Origin: Clostridia bacterium
GTDB lineage: Bacteria; Bacillota_A; Clostridia; Oscillospirales; Acutalibacteraceae
Length of the DNA: 12,056 bases
Direction of reading: 5' to 3'
NCBI GenBank assembly: GCA_017441045.1
Contig: JAFSAK010000033.1
Span: 1 to 12,056 of the forward strand
Position numbers and translations under genes: made by a program. Shown here piece after piece: positions 9,259 through 12,056 of the stretch (position 1 is its first letter; each line of letters starts with the position of its first letter). The notes beneath the pieces were generated by a model, which saw nothing but the letters and a program-made list of their open reading frames with translations, ran no database searches and had not been told where the DNA came from.

Positions 9259-10046
9259 TATTTTGCCCTGCCTTTAAGTTCCCACATAGCGATAGCGGCG
9301 GCAGCTGCGGCATTAAGAGATTCCGCATTCCCCTGCATTTTAATGGTCACTCGGTTATTTGCCATTTCCTTGGTTTCTTCCCTTAATCCGTTGCCCTCAT
9401 TACCGATAAGGATAACATCGCCATCATTAAAGGATATTTCGCTTATACTTTTGGCATCTTTATCAACAACACAAGCAAATGAACGAAGATTATTTTTATT
9501 GACAAATCCGATTATATTATCGGTAAAAAATACGGGCATTCTTAAAATCGTACCCATAGATACCCTTAAAACTTTAGGGCTAAAGGCATCACAACTATCC
9601 CCTGAAATAATAATACCGCTTATCCCAAGGGCTTCCGCCGTACGGGAAATTGCGCCAAGATTAGATGGGTCTTGAAGATTTTCAAGGGCAATATATCTGC
9701 CTTTTTGATTGATTTTTTCGTTTAAACAGGGCATTTCGCATACTATTAAAACGCCCTGTGGATTTTCGGTATCACATATTTTTTTAAATAATGAATCGGT
9801 AAAAATATAAGAATTTCGGGCAATTTGAGAGAATTTTTCAATACTTTCAGGATACTTATCACAAGCGGTTTTAGAAACAATCAGTTTATCAAAAATCACT
9901 CCGTTTTCCATAGCATCTTCGCAAATTCTTATTCCCTCAATAACAAATAAACCTGCTTCTTTGCGGCTCTTTGCACTGGATTGCAAAGAAGAAACAAGTT
10001 TTACTAACGGATTATCTTTGCTTGAAATCTCATTAAAATTTACCAT
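9258..10046 (-). CDS. TrmH/SpoU-family RNA 2'-O-ribose methyltransferase
   Basis: This 262-residue protein belongs to the SPOUT class of SAM-dependent RNA methyltransferases, which fold into a trefoil knot. An N-terminal substrate-binding domain covers about residues 5-105, containing KEAGLFVIEGIRICEDA. The SpoU catalytic domain follows with its three motifs: motif 1 ENLQDPSNLGAISRTAEALG (122-141, catalytic-type N129 and R135), motif 2 LIGNEGNGL (213-221) and motif 3 AESLNAAAAAAI (241-252). The layout resembles B. subtilis YsgA and RlmB-type rRNA 2'-O-methylases, but the exact target nucleotide cannot be read from the sequence, so I give no symbol. It starts 38 nt after the rplT terminator palindrome. 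Its ribosome binding site is weak (GGGTGTG), and I see no convincing promoter of its own. Expression by read-through from the ribosomal protein operon is possible. It overlaps dprA by 1 nt. Confidence 0.93.
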   Translation of the reverse strand: MVNFNEISSKDNPLVKLVSSLQSSAKSRKEAGLFVIEGIRICEDAMENGVIFDKLIVSKTACDKYPESIEKFSQIARNSYIFTDSLFKKICDTENPQGVLIVCEMPCLNEKINQKGRYIALENLQDPSNLGAISRTAEALGISGIIISGDSCDAFSPKVLRVSMGTILRMPVFFTDNIIGFVNKNNLRSFACVVDKDAKSISEISFNDGDVILIGNEGNGLREETKEMANNRVTIKMQGNAESLNAAAAAAIAMWELKGRAK

Positions 10047-10067
10047 AAATACACACCCAATTACTAT

Positions 10068-10106
10068 AAATAAAAAGCAAAATTCGCCCGAGTTGCAACT
10101 CGGGCG
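10068..10106 (-). terminator. Intrinsic terminator after rplT
   Basis: A perfect 22-bp palindrome, CGCCCGAGTTG followed by its reverse complement (10085-10106), lies 8 nt after the rplT stop. On the minus strand it is followed by AATTTTGCTTTTT, a slightly interrupted U-tract. The GC-rich stem fits a Rho-independent terminator ending the infC-rpmI-rplT operon. In the plus direction no U-tract follows, so it is one-directional. Confidence 0.88.
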
Positions 10107-10114
10107 ATAATAAA

Positions 10115-10474
10115 TTATTTTGCTAAAGCTTTGCTTGCGGCATCAACCAACTTGGTGAATCCAGCAGCATCTTTAACTGCAATTTCAGCAAGCATTTTAC
10201 GGTTGATTTGGATACCTGCTTTATTAAGACCGTTCATAAATGTAGAGTAGTTCATACCGTTCATTTTAGCGGCTGCAGATATACGGGTAATCCAAAGACG
10301 ACGGAAATCACGCTTTTTAAGGCGACGGCCTATATAAGCATAGTTTCCTGATTTCATAACTGCTTCTTTAGCAGTTTTGAAGAGCTTTGATTTAGCGCCA
10401 AAATAACCTTTGGCAAGTTTTAAAACTTTTTTTCTTCTCTTGCGTGTTGCTAACGCACCTTTTACACGAGCCAT
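10115..10474 (-). CDS. rplT: 50S ribosomal protein L20
   Basis: L20 binds 23S rRNA and is needed early in 50S assembly. In Firmicutes and E. coli it also represses its own operon by binding the leader or messenger RNA. The 119-residue protein has the normal length. It opens with [21 protein letters not shown], a basic N-terminal extension, and contains [20 protein letters not shown] and [13 protein letters not shown]. The C-terminal globular part has [19 protein letters not shown], the part known to contact regulatory RNA. GGAGGT lies 7 nt before the ATG. It is the last gene of its operon, 31 nt after rpmI. As an L20 gene placed behind a terminator-containing leader, it is the probable regulator of that leader. 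Confidence 0.98.
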   Translation of the reverse strand: MARVKGALATRKRRKKVLKLAKGYFGAKSKLFKTAKEAVMKSGNYAYIGRRLKKRDFRRLWITRISAAAKMNGMNYSTFMNGLNKAGIQINRKMLAEIAVKDAAGFTKLVDAASKALAK

Positions 10475-10505
10475 TTAAGTAACCTCCAATAGTGATAGAT
10501 TCCGA

Positions 10506-10703
10506 TTATTTATAAGGAATCATTTTCTTTACTGCTGCTACATTGGTTGCATCAGCACATACGACCTTGCGAAGATTTCTCTTGCGCTTTGTTGTTTTCT
10601 TGTTAAGAATGTGAGACTTGAAAGCGTGAGCACGCTTAACCTTGCCTGTTTTGGTGAGCTTGAAACGCTTTTTAGCGCCACTGTGTGTTTTAATCTTAGG
10701 CAT
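10506..10703 (-). CDS. rpmI: 50S ribosomal protein L35
   Basis: L35 is a small basic protein of the large subunit. The 65-residue sequence starts [24 protein letters not shown] and ends in KKMIPYK, both typical of the family, with the basic central segment [19 protein letters not shown] strong AGGAGG is located 7 nt before the ATG. The gene lies 21 nt after infC and 31 nt before rplT, the conserved order of this operon. It has a single cysteine (C49 in KVVCADA) and no zinc-binding set. Confidence 0.98.
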   Translation of the reverse strand: MPKIKTHSGAKKRFKLTKTGKVKRAHAFKSHILNKKTTKRKRNLRKVVCADATNVAAVKKMIPYK

Positions 10704-10724
10704 TATAATTCCTCCTGAATATTT

Positions 10725-11243
10725 TTATTTACCGGATTTAGGTGCAAGGAACATAAGCATATTACGTCCCTCCATTTTAGCGGCCTTTTCAACATTGGAT
10801 GCATCTGCACAATATTCTGCAAAACGCTCCATAATTTCAAGACCTATTTCGGGATGGCCGAGTTCGCGGCCTCTGAAACGAATGGAAACCTTTACCTTAT
10901 TGCCGCTTTTAAGAAAACCGATGGCATGATTGCCTTTTGTTTCAAAGTCATGAGTATCGATACTAAGACCCAAACGGATTTCTTTAACCTCAACAACTTT
11001 TTGGTTCTTTTTCGCTTCTTTTTCTCTCTTGGCTTGTTCGAAACGATATTTGCCGTAATCCATAATCTTGCATACGGGAGGATCTGCATTAGGTGAAATA
11101 TTAACCAAATCCAAATCCCTTGCATATGCCGCTTCTATGGCCTTATCAATAGGCATAATACCGAGCTGACCGCCCTGAGAATCGATAACGCGTACCTCTT
11201 TGAATTTAATTTCTTCATTAATGGCCAATTCTTTGCTGCTGAT
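10725..11243 (-). CDS. infC: Translation initiation factor IF-3, probable AUC start
   Basis: IF-3 binds the 30S subunit, prevents joining with 50S, and checks the start codon and initiator tRNA. From the chosen start it has 172 residues, the usual family length. The N-terminal domain covers about residues 5-72 (LAINEEIKFKEVRVID, then NADPPVCKIMDYGKYRFE). A lysine-rich linker of about 15 residues follows. The C-terminal domain has VKEIRLGLSIDTHDFETK, KVKVSIRFRGRELGHPE and the end MLMFLAPK. The start is taken as ATC at 11243-11241, because GGAGGTG lies 7 nt upstream and the product then begins (M)SSKELAINEEI as in relatives. The only in-frame ATG (11276) lies upstream of that ribosome binding site, within the terminator U-tract region, and would add 11 unconserved residues. 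Rare start codons (AUU, AUC, AUA) are known for infC and allow IF-3 to limit its own synthesis, because it rejects non-standard starts. The same control here is inference. Confidence 0.95.
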   Translation of the reverse strand: MSSKELAINEEIKFKEVRVIDSQGGQLGIMPIDKAIEAAYARDLDLVNISPNADPPVCKIMDYGKYRFEQAKREKEAKKNQKVVEVKEIRLGLSIDTHDFETKGNHAIGFLKSGNKVKVSIRFRGRELGHPEIGLEIMERFAEYCADASNVEKAAKMEGRNMLMFLAPKSGK

Positions 11244-11250
11244 TGTGAAG

Positions 11251-11258
11251 CACCTCCA
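11251..11258 (-). promoter_or_regulatory. Ribosome binding site deciding the AUC start of infC
   Basis: TGGAGGTG is a near-perfect anti-16S match ending 7 nt before ATC at 11243-11241. No ATG, GTG or TTG stands at suitable spacing in the infC frame. The nearest in-frame TTG is the codon in KELAIN, too far into the conserved protein. The site therefore points to ATC. Confidence 0.85.
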
Positions 11259-11267
11259 TAATTCAGT

Positions 11268-11305
11268 AAAAAACATAAGACGCGAACAGAAAACCGTCCG
11301 CGTCT
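11268..11305 (-). terminator. Attenuator-type intrinsic terminator in the infC leader
   Basis: AGACGCGGAC (11305-11296) can pair over 10 bp, with one G-U, with GTTCGCGTCT (11287-11278). The loop is 8 nt. TTATGTTTTTT follows (six T at 11273-11268). The hairpin ends about 20 nt upstream of the infC ribosome binding site, so it lies inside the operon's own leader and not at a gene end. That fits conditional termination. Its 5' arm ACGCGG (11303-11298) could instead pair with TCGCGT at 11364-11359, giving a possible 6-bp antiterminator. Confidence 0.85.
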
Positions 11306-11404
11306 AATAAACATAAATATCCCAATAAGGAAAACATTTATTAACCCAAGGATAACACACGCGAGGGTGAGAACACGGATAAGTTCTGCTTCATTGTCTT
11401 AAAC

Positions 11405-11432
11405 ATTATAACACAAAAACCGCTTTTGTCAA
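11405..11432 (-). promoter_or_regulatory. Sigma-A type promoter of infC-rpmI-rplT
   Basis: TTGACA (11432-11427) and TATAAT (11410-11405) are both perfect consensus, with a 16-bp spacer. The spacer is 1 bp below the optimum. Transcription should start near 11399-11398. It lies directly after the mreB stop and gives the translation operon a strong promoter of its own. Confidence 0.92.
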
Positions 11433-11439
11433 GTGTTAT
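11408..11439 (-). repeat. Inverted repeat around the infC promoter
   Basis: ATAACAC (11439-11433) and GTGTTAT (11414-11408) are perfect 7-bp inverted arms. The left arm lies just upstream of the -35 box and the right arm overlaps the -10 box. Inside, CAAAA and TTTTG can also pair. No U-tract follows on the minus strand, so it is a poor terminator for mreB. It could be an operator or chance in AT-rich DNA. Confidence 0.45.
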
Positions 11440-11440
11440 T

Positions 11441-12056
11441 TTATTCAATTTGCAGTTCCTTTATAGAACGCATTTGATAATCAACATTTTTAAGCATATT
11501 GGGATGACGAAGGGCCGTTGCCGCTCCTCTGACAACACTATGAGTCGGATCCTCAAGTTTATGAACAGAAGCATCAACGAAATCGGCGATCATCCTATCC
11601 ATACCGTTAATCAAACTGCCGCCGCCCGTAAGATAAAGTCCCGATTCCTTGATATCGGCAACTAAATCCGGATCGGTTTTCGAAAGCACTTCTCTTATGG
11701 CATTACAAATCGCCAAAGCGGTTTCTTTGAGAACATCGTACAACTCGGTTGAAGTGATTTCAAAACTTTCTGGAAGACCTGTAAACACATTTCTTCCCTT
11801 AGCAACCATTGCAATTTCAATAGGTCTTTCCACCACCGAGCCGATCTGCTTTTTGATGGTTTCTGCGGTTAAAGGTCCTATCTCGATATTAAATTCCTTG
11901 CGAACATATTTGATAATCTGTCTATCAAAATCCGCCGATGCAATATGGCAAGAATCGCAAGCCGCAATACCGCCCAGTGATATAACTGCAATATCGGTAG
12001 TACCCGCGCCTATATCCACAATCAAAATACCCTTAGGTTCGGTTATATCAAGTTGA
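11441..12056 (-). CDS. MreB/Mbl-family rod-shape actin homologue, C-terminal part (partial)
   Basis: The MreB family forms membrane-bound filaments that guide cell-wall synthesis along the cell's length. About 204 C-terminal codons are present; the N-terminal phosphate-1 motif lies outside the right edge. The frame is open through the edge (QLDITEPKGILIVDIG), so the TTG at 12025 is not a start. Visible motifs are phosphate-2 DIGAGTTDIAVISLGG, the adenine-region helix TAETIKKQIGS, LTGGGSLINGMDRMIAD (adenosine motif) and the C-terminal EDPTHSVVRGAATALR. The family form of phosphate-2 is DIGGGTTE and the next segment is usually GGDxFDEAI; here they are DIGAGTTD and ASADFDRQI. This suggests a divergent paralogue rather than the main MreB. 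No mreC or mreD is on the 3' side. It ends 8 bp before the infC -35 box, with no evident terminator between. Confidence 0.9.
   Translation of the reverse strand, partial: QLDITEPKGILIVDIGAGTTDIAVISLGGIAACDSCHIASADFDRQIIKYVRKEFNIEIGPLTAETIKKQIGSVVERPIEIAMVAKGRNVFTGLPESFEITSTELYDVLKETALAICNAIREVLSKTDPDLVADIKESGLYLTGGGSLINGMDRMIADFVDASVHKLEDPTHSVVRGAATALRHPNMLKNVDYQMRSIKELQIE

Larger units (their letters stand above)
11244..11399 (-). ncRNA. infC leader RNA, candidate L20 leader
   Basis: The 5' untranslated region of infC is about 155 nt, counted from a predicted start 6-7 nt after the -10 box. In Firmicutes this operon is controlled by an L20-binding leader that causes premature termination when free L20 accumulates. 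Position, operon content and the terminator at the end fit that class. I cannot confirm the L20-binding structure from sequence alone. Other possible pairing includes TAATAAA (11343-11337) with TTTATTA (11311-11305). The 197-bp stretch between mreB and infC holds only this leader, its promoter and a dyad. Confidence 0.7.

Noticed and set aside
11244..11276. Longer infC start at ATG 11276
   Set aside because: It would read the RNA polymerase terminator tail and the ribosome binding site as protein (MFFTELWRCFT), with no ribosome binding site of its own and no family support.
11341..11394. 17-codon open frame in the infC leader (MKQNLSVFSPSRVLSLG)
   Set aside because: It begins about 5 nt after the predicted transcript start and has no ribosome binding site. 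It has no run of regulatory codons as in amino-acid attenuators. More likely part of the structured leader RNA.
12023..12025. TTG as start of a shorter MreB-like gene
   Set aside because: The frame continues upstream to the window edge with MreB-like residues, and the position falls within the phosphate-2 strand in the middle of the family's domain.
11649..12056. Plus-strand open frame of 135 codons running off the right edge
   Set aside because: It is antisense to the MreB-family gene, which has clear family motifs in the minus frame. No ribosome binding site is present.

Overview
The window looks like a stretch of chromosome from a low-GC Firmicute, most likely an anaerobic member of the Clostridia. 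The lineage call is inference. It rests on the AT-rich composition, the strong AGGAGG-type ribosome binding sites, the folate-dependent tRNA methylase TrmFO, the infC-rpmI-rplT order behind a leader with an attenuator, and a radical SAM Elp3-like gene between rnc and smc. Every gene I can support lies on the minus strand, so transcription runs from high to low coordinates. No mobile element, tRNA, rRNA, CRISPR array, toxin-antitoxin or defence gene is visible.

Region 1 (about 12056 to 11441) holds the C-terminal part of an MreB/Mbl-family actin homologue. It is cut by the right edge of the window and has unusual nucleotide-binding motifs. Region 2 (about 11440 to 10065) is the translation operon infC-rpmI-rplT (IF-3, L35, L20). 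A near-consensus promoter is followed by a leader of about 155 nt containing a strong intrinsic terminator just before infC, which fits L20-controlled attenuation. infC appears to start at a rare AUC codon. The operon ends at a perfect GC-rich palindromic terminator. Region 3 (about 10046 to 1) is one tightly packed gene train: a TrmH/SpoU-family 2'-O-methyltransferase, dprA, topA, trmFO, plsX, rnc, the Elp3-like radical SAM gene, and smc. smc is cut by the left edge inside its hinge. Spacings are from a 1-nt overlap (TAATG or TGATG) to 17 nt, with one 53-nt gap before topA.

The genes cover core information processing. IF-3, L35 and L20 serve translation initiation and the large ribosomal subunit. 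TrmH and TrmFO modify RNA, the Elp3-like protein probably does too, and RNase III processes dsRNA and rRNA precursors. DprA handles incoming ssDNA. TopA relaxes negative supercoils and SMC organises the chromosome. PlsX starts phospholipid synthesis, and MreB organises cell-wall growth. The train joins two neighbourhoods that are separate in Bacillus subtilis (smf-topA-trmFO and plsX-...-rnc-smc), without the fabD, fabG and acpP genes that lie between plsX and rnc there.

This is mainly an ordinary housekeeping region and I found no convincing new multi-gene system. The points worth a second look are the AUC start and attenuator of infC, a dyad around the infC promoter, the divergent MreB, the Elp3-like gene without an acetyltransferase domain, and the fused gene order.
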